From Megalonaias nervosa (taxonomy: Eukaryota > Mollusca > Bivalvia > Unionida > Unionidae), in NCBI GenBank assembly GCA_016617855.1, contig JAECUM010028950.1, positions 41,711 through 105,710 on the forward strand: 64,000 nt of DNA, written 5' to 3'. Position 1 is the first letter of the stretch, and the number at the start of each line of letters is the position of its first letter. Both the position numbers and the translations under genes were made by a program. Below are positions 35,510 through 49,500 of this stretch, piece by piece. The notes beneath the pieces were generated by a model. That model was not told the DNA's origin. It made no database searches and was given only the letters and a program-made list of their open reading frames with translations.

Positions 35510-38500
35510 TGTAAAAACCAACAAAAAGAACAAACAGAAATGCATTTTCTTGAAGTTATTAGTATTTGGTGATATGATGTCCCATAGCTTGATTTACATG
35601 GCAACTTCTCCTTAGAATAGAAGTACAGAGGCTTTTAATATAAATTTGAGTCAAGGACATCCATATATCTTCCACTGCTTTAATGAGGTTATTTCTATTT
35701 CTTCGGTTTGAGCTTTCCTCCCGAGTTGGTTTTGGAACTTCTCCATGCATTTTCTATAATATTTATATCTTGTGATTGACTGGGTCAGTTTAAAGAAGCT
35801 AATCCATTTGCTTTTTTTTATGAAATACACAATGCAAAATTATGTGAAGAAACATTATCATCTTGGAATATAAATGGTTGGTTTCCAAACATTTTGAAAT
35901 CTATGGCCATAAACAAGTATCCAGGATCTGAAAATACTTGTCAGCATTATTTTCGTCCACTGTGGCCAAGTTCCAACTTCTTGATTAGTATTACAGTCCC
36001 AAAACATAGCGGACATTATGATGTCGCCATCTTCAACTCTGACATGGTCTGTAAGCTTCATCGACTATTCTCCTGACTTACACTCTGCTCTCTTTTCCAA
36101 AGATCTCTCAAGTTTCATCTGAAAAAAAAAAATCACTTTTCTCCAGAAATTAACACTCCACTGTAACTTTCCCCTACTCCAAGCTACATGGTTATTTCAA
36201 ATTTTTTTCTCACACAGTAAGGGTTTTCCAAACTGGATGCTTCTTAAAATCGTAGAAATGGAACTTTCTTCATTGGTGTTAAAGTGTTAAATACACTAGA
36301 AATTTCCCTAAAAAGTTGGCTGTCAGTTTTGTTTCACTCTCTGCAGAAGTGTAGTCTGCTCTTTTACCCATTTTTTTTTTCGTCCTTTCAAGGGTTCTTA
36401 GATACTTTACATTTCCTTGCTCTTCGAAATGCAGTCTTGATAATGATGACCTCTTAACATGAAGAATTCTAGTAATTTACAAAATTTCTTTTGATACAAA
36501 GATATTGCCACTTTTTCGCTGATCTACTGACATTTCTTTTCTAGTCAGTAGCATTTGTTGTTTACACTTTTCTGATCTGCAGAGGACTTTTGACAACCTG
36601 TGCAAATGAAAATACATAACCTGAAAACTATGTCCATATCTGACTTGTCATTAACTGGCTACATTCTGCTTTGCAAAATGCAAGATATAAAAATGCTGAA
36701 AAATTGATATTTGTTGCGTCAATATTGTCACATCACTTCACACTGTGCTTAAATATATTTATTGTAACATATGACAGTATGAGTTTGCATTGTTGATGGG
36801 GTTGACTATCTCATTTTTTTTTGTGCACTAAAATTTGTTTTTAAAATGGATTCTAGATAACCTACAACTATATTTTCACTGAAAAACTTAAACTAATGTT
36901 AAATGTTACATTGATATAATGTATAATAGAATTCTGTAGTGTTGTCAATATTTAGCAAATAATGTACAATCAAAATATTCCTAACTGAAGAGCTTGTTGA
37001 AAACCTAAATGTCAGTACTATCTGACATACTTTCTCATCAGAATTTATTTTTGGCAAATTTATTTTTTTTCCAAACTTTGTCAGAAATTGTTGTGCTCAA
37101 GGTGATTGTATTATTATCAGTATATAATCAATATGATAGTAGATATGAGTCTTTTGGTCTGTGTAGCTTATTATGACAATTTAGTGGATACAATCATATT
37201 TACTTCACTGTGGTGTACTTTTAGTAAACTACGCAAGACATGTACTTGCATCATAACAGTGGTATGTTATCCAACATGGAATCTATATTCAGCCAAAGCT
37301 TTTGACTAATGAAAAAAAAAACAAAAGTAGAAAATACAAACATTTCAGTGCTTTATTAATTACAATTTAGTGCACACACATTCATCTAATAAACAAACAC
37401 AATTTTATTTTTTTTACTTCGCTGTAGATAAAAATTCACATTTTATTAAGCTGTAGATTCATAATCTTTATGACATTTTTTTAATTCATCCTTGTTTAAT
37501 TATTTTTACAGTGTCTTTATTTAAAATGATAGATTTATAACTTTATTCAATCCTGTCCATTATCAGATTTAATCTGGTTCCTAAAATTTGATAGTAGTTT
37601 ATAGTTCTCAGTTTGAATATTTAAATAGTATCAAATTTAGGGGAACTTCTTGTCACCCATATCCTTTATTTCTCTTGTGAGATTCCAATATCACTGGAGA
37701 AATAAGAGTAAAATAACAAAATCTTGTCACAATTCTATGATGGTGTAGAATGGAATCGGATGCCAAAAGCCGCAAATTGATTTCTGTTGCATCTTTGCAT
37801 AAAATGAAAACATTTCTAAAACAAAATGTATGTACAAGATGTAAGTAATATGTAATACCCCTGTATGTCTTTTCTTGAAAGAAATTATTTCCATTCATAT
37901 TAACTTGCACTGAATTGATGACATCTTGCATATTTTTCATGAAGCCCTCTTCTGAAATAAATACATGACTATAATAAATAATATTTGTAGAGATCAAAGT
38001 TAATCAAGACATCTAGGTTTCTTAAATTTTGTTTGACCCAGATACTATCTACATCATCTGTAATTATAAATGTATAGGTGTGCAAAAGTCTGTTTTCTCC
38101 TGTTTAAATTTACTAACAGTATACCCTTTTGGACTTTCCCCTCTAAGAATTTATCAGTGAGTGCTTCATCAAGGTGATGGCATAAGCTTGTAGATAATTT
38201 CACATTTTCATATGAATGTGTATGGAAGACTTATGATATTTAATTTGAAACAAAAAAAGGCATGTAGAATGGTAATTTTACCATAAAAGTGCTCAAACAG
38301 AACATTACTGTGACGAATAAACAAAAGCTCTATTTCCATGGTGCACATTATCACCTGAGAAGTCAGTGATACTACTAAAACCTGAATATATTCTATATGA
38401 ATATACTCGATTATAAAAGTAATGGGAAGGAAGTTTTAACTGACAATTTGTGAACCAGACTGATAATCAAATCTCATTCATATTAAAGTCCCCCCCTCTC

Positions 38501-41500
38501 ATTTTCTTTATCTAAGTCATAATTTACACACAACATTAATAAGAAAGCATAGAGCAGTAGATGAATAGTCGTTACACATGTATATATTGCATTAAATGTA
38601 ACTCCAACAGGCATTGCATGTATGAAAAAGACAGTTAAATCACAACCTTTTTGTATTCCACATATACAATATACACTCACTTTTAAGTTGACTCAAACTG
38701 CAAAACAACATAGACCCTGATCTGCTGTCACATAATGTACCAGCACATTGGGTCTATGTAGCTTGTTCTATTGATTACTCTTAAAAAACTGCATAGACCC
38801 AGATCTTGTGCATTATACGATGGCAGATCTGGGTCTGTGCAGTTTATAGTAGTTTAATCAGAGACACAGACTATCTGAATGTTTTAAGACTGCCTCATGT
38901 GTATAAGGGTCAAAGCAAAAGTCTTTTTTATACATAAAGCAATACCAATTAGTCTGTCTGTAGAGACAACTATTTCATAGCTGGTTCCTTTAAACACCTA
39001 TCCTGTACATTTCTGGTAACTATCCATAGCTTTACCTTAGGAATGGTATGCACTGAAACAAAATGTGAACATATCTAAATCACTACATGGAGAATCGAAT
39101 ATGAATTTCTAACTACATAAATAAATAAAGTTTTGGAAACTTTGACTTCTAATAATTAATAGTAAATTATAAATTTTCATTCTTTAACTGTTATTTCTGT
39201 CAAAAATTATAAACGACTTCTCTACATTAATTTACCATTTTTTTGGGGGGTAACATTATTTAAATTTGATACAAAATCCAACAAAAGTGGAAAGTACAGC
39301 ACATACCTGCCAATGAATGTATTTATATTTTAAAACCAAATAATAAGATAATATCTGTGATAATAACTATTACTCATTTTTAGCAACTAGTAATCTGTGA
39401 TCTTGCCTTTTGTTTTGTATATCTATTTAAGCTGAACACAAAAGTAGACATTTTAAGTTTATTTTATAGTGACTCATACAAATAAACATTTGATATTATA
39501 CTTGTCTCTGTTGTGATTCTATTTTATAAATAAGAAATACATTAACAAGAGTCCCAAGCAGAACTGCGATTGCTCACCTGACTTGCTTTACCTGAAACCC
39601 TACTGTTTAAGTAACTGACCAGTTAAAAAGAACCACCTCAGAACATGTCATAAGCACTGTTCTTACCAAGTTTTATTCATGGTCACCACTAGTGTTGGAA
39701 AAGATGTAAATAGTTCATTGTCCACCTGATTGCTGTAACAACCAAACAGGAGCCACCAAACAACTTTGAAAACATGTTCTCCAAAACAATTCTATAAATT
39801 TGAACAGGCCCAATGGGTTTTAGTGGACATGTCAAAAGTAAGTTTTAGTTTTTAAAAAATGCAGAATGAAAAAAATAAAATCTGCAGTTTTGTAGATGAA
39901 AAAACAATGTAGTAAATACTGGCACTAGATGGATGAAAAGCACAAACACCTATATGCAGGGCCCTGGTATTAGCTTGCATCTTTCATGTTGGTACTATAG
40001 AGTGAGCGTAAAGAATGAAGTCGATATAAAACTTTGTATAGATCAATTTTCCTGGGAGTTTAATACTTCAACCACCTTTCAATGTGAATCAGAATGGCAT
40101 ATCTCCAATATTAACTTCAATTGGCACCAAGTGCAAATAAGTATAACCAATATCCCCCAACTTCACTACTTTCCTTTAAAATACTACGGTTTCTGAGGAA
40201 ATGAAAATAGGGAAATGTTCATATCTTAATTTTTACATGCATAATGTTGAGCACTGCTTAAAACTAAACTAAAAAAAAGAAGATAAAATATACAGTGATT
40301 GTCATGCTATAGGTAATAATGTCTATTTCTGCAAACAGTAGATACCAAGTTTGTTATTTCTTTTTATGTTCATATACAAAATAAATATTCTAATCTGGGC
40401 TACTGAAAGTGTCTTTAATTTTTTCAGCAAACGCAGGTAGTGAAGTTGCACTTCCTTACATCTGTAAATTCAAGTTCATAAAATTGTATGGACTGATCAT
40501 CTGACTGCTAAAATGCAAAATTTTGAACCCAAAGTCCCACTTGTGTTAGTGTCCTTGAGACTCAGTTCCTCTGCATGTGCCCAATGATGTTCTGAAAGTG
40601 CCATTAAAAACAAAACCAACCAACCACATATTCCACAGCATTATAATGTATTTAATATTTGTGTTATGCAATAAGTGACTGTGTGTACTAAGTACTGAGT
40701 CTTGATAATACTGTTGACTTAGGCTATTATCTGTGATAAAAATGTCCAGAGTATGCACATTTTTATCCAGGTATCAACAATAAAAGCCACAATGTACCAA
40801 GATTTAATACTGCGAATACACATTATAAGACTTACTCTGACTGCACTAGAGAGACATGAAAATGACAGATTGCCAATTCCCTGAAGTATTATCAAATTCC
40901 CATGGTAATGTGTATTCTTCAGTTACATCATAGTGCAACTAATCAGAAACTGTACTCAGATTTTGGTGATTACATGTAATCTTAAAATTAGGAAGTTCCC
41001 TTAAAATTTTCATGGTTGTTTAAGCTTCAGGTAAAGTCTTAGCCTTACAAGTTTTACATGTCCTGGTCCCAGTTTGACAAAATTCCCCAAATATGTTTTC
41101 AGACTGAAATTTTCATTATCTTCTGATACTTCAGTCAATAGCAATAATTTTTGTCAGGGGTAAAGATAGCAGAAAGGATGGAAAATCACATTTTAGTTCT
41201 AATATGTAACACATGGAATGCCTTATTCATTCTTGAAAAAAAAAAAGAGCTGACAAATTCTTCCAATTTGAGGACATTTTAAAACTGTCCTTGGAAGAGA
41301 TAACTCCATGATGGAAATTCACGATTTTATGAAAGTAATTGAATCCCCGATGCCTGTTATATACTTTATGCAAAACCAGGGCTCTGTGCTTGGGTCTATA
41401 GCTTCTTCCACCTGAATGGCCACTTAATGTCATGTCTACACAGATAATTAAGAAATATTTAACTAAAAAGAGGTACATTGTATATATGTCATATTTTTAA

Positions 41501-41660
41501 ACAATCCCCAATGATGACAGTGTGGGGCATACAATATTGTAAAACACTGCAACTGAAAATGTGTATTATTTTTTTAAAACTGATACCTAAGTAATTATTT
41601 TGATTCTGACCAAATTTCTTTCTCTATGCCTTGCATAAGGAGATGAAGTGGGTTCATGTT
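35510..41660. other. Intergenic region between convergent genes, left part
   Basis: AT-rich, without a supported gene. It contains one nested-hairpin MITE (38670). Frames of up to 114 codons (37653-37997 minus) show no recognisable family. Confidence 0.5.
38670..38865. mobile_element. Nested-hairpin MITE, copy 3
   Basis: Two hairpins: CATAGACCCTGATCTGC... paired to ...CATTGGGTCTATG (38709-38758), and GCATAGACCCAGATCT (38791-38806) paired to AGATCTGGGTCTGTGC (38825-38840). The left end reads tatacactcacttttaagtt, as in copy 4. Confidence 0.8.
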
Positions 41661-41664
41661 AGAC

Positions 41665-41893
41665 TGTTTGGTTTTGATGCCATTTTTCAGCACAATGATA
41701 AGCTATACATGGCAGCCAGTATATTTGGTGGAGGAAAAACCTGGTAAGATCCACCAACCCACGGGAAGCTACTGGCATGCCTTCTCACACAGCTATGTTG
41801 GCTGAGATGAGACTCGAGTCCATGGAGACAAGTGAAGATGAGAGTTATCTGTAAAGGCAAGCACTTCAGACCACTCTGCCACCTAGGACCCTG
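41665..41893 (-). mobile_element. SINE family 1 copy
   Basis: Read on the minus strand from a tRNA-like head (GGGTCCTAGGTGGCAGAGTG) through accagtagcttcccgtgggt-type sequence to a tail with tgctgaaaaatggcatcaaa. The frame at 41687-42115 is partly this SINE. Confidence 0.8.
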
Positions 41894-42678
41894 ATTTAAC
41901 GTCTGAAGAAATTGATATATAAAACTTGTTGCATAAATGAGGTAATATAAGTTTAGGAAATGCATTACCAACACTTCACAGAGCACCTTATGCCAAAGGG
42001 TAGGTACTATAAAACCTCTTTTTGCCCCCAAAATTCTCAAGTTTTCAATAAGTAGTTGACCTGAAAATACCATGGCAAAAAAATTTATGAACATTTGAAA
42101 ATTTTTAAATTGCAATTGCTTTAAAAAGTTTTATTTTGTATGGCTTCACAGGCATATGCTTCTAACATCACCTCTGACTGAAAAACAGCCATTTTGTGTT
42201 CAAAATGGAGCTAATTTTAAAAGGTATGTGTGAACAACCTTTCACTTGAATATTGTTTTGGTTGTCACATGTGGACCATGTGCAAAATGGGAAAATTTAA
42301 GTCTATCAGCACACATTGGTACCTTGTATCTCTATAACAGTAAGTATTAGCTACAGCTAAGCTGATGCTTTTGCTACAATGAACGACTAAAATAATTTTG
42401 ACACCTTGCATAATGACAATGTGTCCACTGTAACATTTACACATATGATATAGTGAAACACTGTGAAATAAACATTTACTTTTGTTCCTAAGTAAATGGG
42501 CTTATGTTTGTCAAAAGTCTCAACTTTTGCCATATTTCTTTAAAACCCTCAAAAACTTCCAGCGCAATTAAGTAACACATTTATTGTTTGGCTGATTTTT
42601 TAATAAAAGAAATTATTCTTTATCATTACACAGTGTCCTGAAGCTGATTAGTACAAAATCTTTTGCTGGTGACCACTT

Positions 42679-42688
42679 GTGTGTTTGT

Positions 42689-42752
<64 letters not shown>
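42679..42752. repeat. (GT)n(GA)n compound microsatellite
   Basis: About 20 GT units with minor interruptions pass directly into about 16 GA units. Confidence 0.95.
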
Positions 42753-42754
<2 letters not shown>

Positions 42755-42878
42755 CAATAAGAATGGCTGAATAAAAAAAAAAATGGATGGGATCGAGCCT
42801 TTTGGAGTCCATCTTACACATCTTGCTGGATTCTGAATGTCATTTACCTGTCTTCTTTAACCTTATAAAGTAAAATGT

Positions 42879-42982
42879 ATATGTGCTTGTGGATCATCAA
42901 AATCAGGTGAGATGGTCCACCACAGCTGATTTATATGCGCTTGTGGATCATCAAAATCAGGTGAGATGGTCCACCACAGCTG
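42879..42982. repeat. Recent 54-bp tandem duplication
   Basis: Two nearly identical units (atgtgcttgtggatcatcaa ... caccacagctg); the only clear difference in the aligned part is atgtgc versus atgcgc. Confidence 0.93.
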
Positions 42983-42999
42983 CTCCATTTGTTCAGATC

Positions 43000-45270
43000 A
43001 GATTATAAATGAACAGCTTGAATGCAGACCACACCAATGATAGAAAATTCTCCTTATCTTTGAGTAAATAGCCTCTTATAAAAAGTCTTGATGTCCCTGG
43101 ACTCTTTGTGTGTGCTTACATGCGCTGGGCTGGGTACACACACACATGAATGTAAATAAATTCTTCTTATGCATGAACTCCATATTAATGCACATGCAAA
43201 ACAATCTGGACATTTTTCACTAAAATTTTGCTAATTTTCCTGTTTAACTGTTCATTCTAGCATTAATATAAAGTGGTGTATGACTTTTCAAGGTTTAGTT
43301 CTATGTTTAAATTCTTATAAGAAGATAAAATATTACCATGTCAACTTGAAATTCAATGCCATATGACCTTGTTTAATTGAAGTGCAAGGGTTCGGGAATA
43401 CAAGAGAAAATTCTGTGGTGTATACCTGGATATTTATTATCAAGCATCCTTAATTTCTAAGTCATTTAACATAAAATTAAAAACTTGGGGAAATAAATAC
43501 AATACACACTGTAATATGGCACATTTTTCCCCAAAAGTAAAATCTAAAGCTGTTTCCTGTTTATATTAACTGCTGAATATACTAATAAGGGATAAATACC
43601 ATGTATTGAACAAACACAAAACAACATGATGAGGAGATCTAATTCATTATGCTACAGTAATGATACTAATAAAATCATAGGCAGCTGGAGCATTGTGCAC
43701 TGGAACAAATACGTATGTATTAATCTGTCACTGAAATTTTTGTTTTTCAATCCATCAATTCTGTAGACTCATTTGATACATAATAAGAAACCAGTTCCTA
43801 TTCAATCATAATCTTGACAATAAAGGTATCAAAACTGATATCCTTGGTTGGTGAAGTAATAAAACTGTGCTCTGCTATCTTATAAACTTGATGGAAATAT
43901 ATACAATTTTAGGATCAATCATCATCATAAGGAATATTAAAAAAAATTATTAATAACATAAACTAAGCATTTTCCTCTAATGATGCATTAACAAAACAGT
44001 TCTTGCTGCCAACATTTTGAACATTTTTAATTGTTCTCTATATACAGTATCAACATTCAGCTATTATTAATACAAAGTGTATTCATTATGTTTTTGTGTA
44101 AAACAATAATTAAGAAATACATAAATTGCAATTTCTGGGGTGATTCTGGCAAGAATATGACTGCAAGTCAGCACTAAACATACATGCACGAAATGTTTAA
44201 AATGAAAACAAAAGTAAGGGTCAGAGACAATCAACCAAGCCTAACAGAAATATACAAATCATTTACACATTGTTTCAACATAAAAACCCAAGTCTGATAA
44301 AAGTCTTATCAATGACTTATATGCACACTGAGTGCAAATACACAGCTTATAAAATATCTTTATAATATATCTTTTTCAGTAATATGCATGATAGGAACAC
44401 TTTTAGCCAGAATATCTATAATCCATGAACAGACCTGCCAACCCTGACGAGTCCATCTCAGTAAGGCAGTTGATTTTTCTCCGTAAGATTGACCAGTTTT
44501 CAGTAAGGTGTAACAAAATATCAATAACTACTATTGTAAAGCTGGAAAACATAAGTAAAAGTTCGATGCAGCCACAATAAACATTATGTTCAACTGAAAA
44601 GTTTGTAAAGTACACGTAGACTTTATTTACCACTAGTACAGTTGCACAAACTTTACTTCCAAACCCTATGCAACTCAATGACCTGTTGATATCTCTCTAC
44701 TTGACGTAATTCTTTTTCCATTTCACATGATGACGGCAATCATATCTCCTGCCACGAGACATACTCAAATTGGTACGTGATGTCCAATAAACGTAATTAT
44801 GTCCTTTCCAGCTTTTATTCACAAGAATCTGAATACTCCTTTTTATTCTTCTGTGTTGATTATTAACACTTTTTAGAAGCCTATTTTCCCTTTTGTCTTA
44901 AACATGCATTGCTTGCTGGATGCCATTTTTAAAAAATTCTATAATCAACAGTTTGATCATGCAGATGCTTTGCATGAACAAATAGGTGCAGTTTAAAGCA
45001 TCTGGGGTGCTGCTGTAAAGTTAGGCTGGTTCCCTACCTAATTTTACTAATTCTAATATGACACCCGGATCCATATGAAACACAGATGAACCAATTATAC
45101 GGATTCTTCGGCAATGATCATTTTTTTGTAGTTTTTGCTTGTATGCCGTTAAGTCTGTATTTTGAGGGTAATTTTTTGTAAGACTTACGGCAAAATTGTA
45201 AGAGTTGGCAGGTCTGCATGAATACATATACCACAATGGAGAATAAAACCATAGGCTATTTAATTGTTAA
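43000..45270. other. Intergenic sequence, nothing recognised
   Basis: AT-rich. The minus-strand frames at 44403-44678 and 45021-45236 have no recognisable motifs. TTTATT at 45276-45281 could be the HCCS poly(A) signal on the minus strand. Confidence 0.45.
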
Positions 45271-45413
45271 TTTCCTTTATTGAAAGCAGTCCTGGATAAA
45301 AATCAAATACATATGTAAGGAACAGAGAGGGGCATAATTTATCTGTAAGTTTCATCTGGACCTGATTATGGGTTGAAATTGACTCCTACAGTACCTACCC
45401 ATTTAGTAGCACA

Positions 45414-45614
45414 TATACTCACTTGTAAGTCAAGTCCAACTGCAGAGACCCAGGTCTGCCATCACAGTCATTTTATATTGCAGATCTGCGTCCATGCAGT
45501 TTGTCAAAATTATCAGTAGAACAAGTAACACAGGCCTCGATCTGCCAGTGAATTATGCAATGGCAAACTTTGTTAATGCTTTTTGCAGTTGGACTGGACA
45601 CACAAGTTAGTATA
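45414..45614. mobile_element. Nested-hairpin MITE, copy 4 (most complete)
   Basis: 31-bp terminal inverted repeats at 45414-45444 and 45584-45614 match at 27 positions (TATACTCACTTGT ... AGTCCAACTGCA). Inside are two hairpins with GACCCAGGTCTGCC/GCAGATCTGCGTC and GGCCTCGATCTGCCAG-type stems, joined by a conserved spacer containing attatcagtagaacaagt. No coding capacity. Confidence 0.85.
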
Positions 45615-46304
45615 AACAGTATCTTCAAACACTGGTCACATATTTTTTGAACACTATATGTTACAGTGCAGTACTGAAATTTAGTTCGGAATACAATCAA
45701 CACATTTACTGAAAAATGAAAGGATTACAACCATAACTACATGAGTGCTGATTTGACAAATCAAGTTCTGAGGTTCTGTCTACCCTATGACATGTCATTT
45801 TGAGAATAAATATGCATATATTTTAGCAATAGAATAATTTCTTGCATTTGATATATGCAAATGCTGATAAAAATACATTAAATTATGAACAAGAAAGGCA
45901 CAGATGTACTGTGTTAAAAAGTAAAATCAGTTTTAAAATACAGACACAACACTTCTACCTGGATCTGCCATTACTGGTGTTTAACTCACAATTTTGAAAA
46001 ATGGTGACTAAACTGCTACAGTTTTCAATATACTGTACTCCTAGGTTTTGTAATGCAGCTTTCAGTGGCTCTCATTTTCCAATTTAAACTGAGATACAAT
46101 AAATGATCACGAAAGTGACATGTTATTAAAAAACTGCAGCAAGAGTTGTCCTCAGAATGTTTTGATAGTTTCTTCAATGTATTCTATACATTTAACAATT
46201 TTAGGTACAAGCTGATGTTAGAAAAACAAAGTTATATAATGCTGCAAAATAACATAATTTTTAGAGTATTTTTTAGTAATGAAGGTATCCCTATGGACAA
46301 GATG

Positions 46305-46590
46305 TTATGATGAAGTTGGCTGACTTGGCTGTGTGGCACTTTTTTCATGATTCACATGAGTCTGCCCTGATGGAGCTTTGTCACTTTTATCCACCGTCCA
46401 TCGCCACCATGCTACCTTCATTCTGTCCCACATTGCTGATCCTGAATCTAATGCAGGTCGCACATCCAGAAGAGTGAACTGGTAAGTGTTGGGATCAACA
46501 GCTCCACCATCGTAATAATCAATGATGTATCGCACCTCCTTACCACATCTGTCCACAATCCAGTCATGCCGGTCAAATGGAAGCTCATAT
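46305..46590 (-). CDS. HCCS: HCCS last exon and C-terminal extension
   Basis: The exon encodes [47 protein letters not shown] and KVAWWRWT. About 28 further residues, rich in Ser, Gln, Thr, Lys and Pro, precede the stop at 46305-46307. Human HCCS ends within a residue or two of WWRWT, so this hydrophilic tail is extra here. Confidence 0.96.
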
Positions 46591-49500
46591 CTACAGAAAA
46601 ACATTTGAACAAACTTAAAAGTTTTATAAAATTGAAATATGGTGAATTGATTACATCAGCATGTTAAAGACTGGTCCTCAAACGATCACTGCATTTCTAA
46701 ATTATATAAATCTTTCACTCTTTACTTCATTGTACTAAGAATGATTATCAAAATGGTCATGTAAATATTTGTTGATAAACAAAATATTCCATTGTAAGCT
46801 ATAACTATGCCTTTGGAGTTGACCTTGTTTGAAAGCAAATATGTCCTTATTCAAGATAGTGCCTGACTTTTAATACAGTCAATGTATACTTACCCCAACC
46901 AATTCCGTATTCTAGCCCTTGGTGAGAATTCTTTGGCTTTGCCTCCAAATTTTTTCAGCTTTGGATTACAGCATTCTCTGAAAATTATGCACCACACCCT
47001 TCAATAACATACAAATAACTTTTGAATCAAACATATAACATAGTTATTATTCTCAATGATTGCTTAACAGCAATTCTTTATTCTTTTCACTGATACAAAA
47101 CTTAACTTGCTGAAAATTCAAGGTAAATTCATGGATCAAAAATTTTACTATCAGTTGCTTAAGTGAAAATAAACAAAACTAAATTGAACAAAAACAAAAT
47201 GCCTGGAATAAATCAACTACACACAAAAAAAAAATCATCAAAAGATTTTACTGATGGGCTGAGCACAATATATATGCTCTTTATAGTCAAGTCCAACTGC
47301 AAACTACATAGTCAAGTCCAACTGCAAACTACACATGGTGCCAGCATATCTAGGTCAAAACAGTTTGTTAGGAGTAACCAGTAGCACAAACAAACACAGA
47401 CCTGATCTAATGGCACATTACATTGTTTGCAGTTGGGTTTGACATATGAGTATATTGGGTACTTTCACTTTAGCAATGCAAAGTCCAAGAAAAGTGAGTC
47501 AACATGATGGATTTAGTAAAAATATTAATGGGTCATTTCCAGATTGTTGCTGATTCAGCATGACAGATACTAACATACAGCTATAAATGGGTTTCCATTT
47601 GATTCCTTTTGGGAAATCCGTAACCATCTCTGAAATGTGTGCAACTCAGCTTGAGACTCACATTCTTCTGCAAAGTGTTATGTGAGTAAGTGGTGGGAGC
47701 ATGAGATCCAAAATAACTAAATTAACAACAAGAATACACTTACAGCAAATACTACTGAGCACAAATGCACCGAATCAGACTTGAAGCCACTATGGAAATT
47801 ATCACAAAGTTAGCAGCAAGAAGGGGATGTTTATCTGACATTAACTACAATCCTCTGCCATTCACTCAGAGATAATAATTATTACTGAATCATTATGTAA
47901 ACAAAATATTTCATCAAACTACACTATAATATAGTCTGGGCATTAAATTTACTTTGTGATATCGACTATATCAAAATTCAATGTCACAATGTAAATTTAA
48001 TGTCCAATTCAACCTAATTTTTATCTACAAAGGCATCAAGTCAGTTTTTTTTTTATCAGACTGTGAAGTTGATAATAAATTTGCTACATCATTAAAATGA
48101 ACAATAACTACTTTCACTGGTTACCAGAGTGTCCAAATAAAGTAACATCCAAAGCATTAGAAAAATATTCCAATGAAGAACTGGAATAGGACAATTTAAC
48201 ATAATTATTCTTCCATAAGGTCAAGAGGTTCAATATTATACAACTGGTTACTATTATCTTTCGGTCAATTAAATGATGAATTAGGCAATATTTACAAATA
48301 TTCCAATTATTTACTTTCATTCTCCATAATATGAAAATAACTTGCTAAACACCTGACACAAGAGTCCCTTGATGGAATGGATGCTCTACTGTCTGAATAG
48401 AATTTCCAGGAATTCAAGAGAAGACCCACTTTTTCTTTTTAAATCTTGAGTGTTGTAACCATCTCCAATATTCTGGAGGCAATAAGATTTTCCAAAAATT
48501 AGCCACTGTTGCAGCCATACTGGACACAAGTATTCACAATAGCTGTGACTACCAAAATGCACTTCTGGAACACAAGTCTAATATGTGTATCAAGTTGCCT
48601 ACAGATACACTGAATGGTTTTGAAAGTAAGTAATAATTCAGAAAAAAAAGTGCAGATAATGGATGGACTGAAAGAAAAATAAAAAAAATAAACAAAAATA
48701 TTTAAAGTGAAGAACTGTGAATAGTGAAAGTTACAGCTGGACCACTAGTCCGACATGTACCAAGTTTCACGAATATATTTTGAACAAATGTTTTGAGAGT
48801 TAAGCACCTGAAACAAAAGAGCAGACAATGAATGGATGGTTCATCATAAAAATTGACATCAGAAAAAAAACAATGAAACTAAAGAATCCTGAATAGCAAA
48901 AGGCACATCTGGACCACTAGTGCAATATTTATCGAAAGTTTCATAGACAGACAGATGGAAAAAGTCATATTCTATTATATTACATACCAGGAAAATAAAT
49001 TCAAACAATGTCTTAAGACAAAAAAACATGGCATTAAAGCAAATTTAAAGTGTCCAAATATCATACTCTATAAAAAAAGAGAATGAAGTTTATATCTGTA
49101 TTTAAACTATTTACTCTTACTTGGCATGCAGTGCTTCCCATTTAAGCACCTCTTCCCATGCCATATCATTGTTAGCATTGTGTATTTTGATAATATTAGC
49201 CAGGTCTTCTGGTTTAGGATCATCCTGCCTCCAGCGCCATCCTGTAAAAGTATTGTATAAGCAGATAAGCATGACAGCACTCCCTCATTATAAGGCCCTT
49301 CAAAATACTTCATAATAACACCATCTGTATTATAAGGGTAACATGGACTCGGATCCCATTTCATTACGTGGTACAGTAACAAAATTATATCTACAATATA
49401 CTTCATTATAAGGTGGTCTTACTATACAGCAGTAAACTCAAAAGGCTCAAATGGACAGCATTACAATGAGGGAGTACAATATCATGTATTTCATTATAAG

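Noticed and set aside
37653..37997. 114-codon minus-strand frame in the intergenic region
   Set aside because: No recognisable motifs, AT-rich composition like the flanks, and no supporting splice or promoter context.
41687..42115. 142-codon minus-strand frame, among the longest in the window
   Set aside because: Its C-terminal half is the SINE family 1 sequence and the remainder is AT-rich with no family features.
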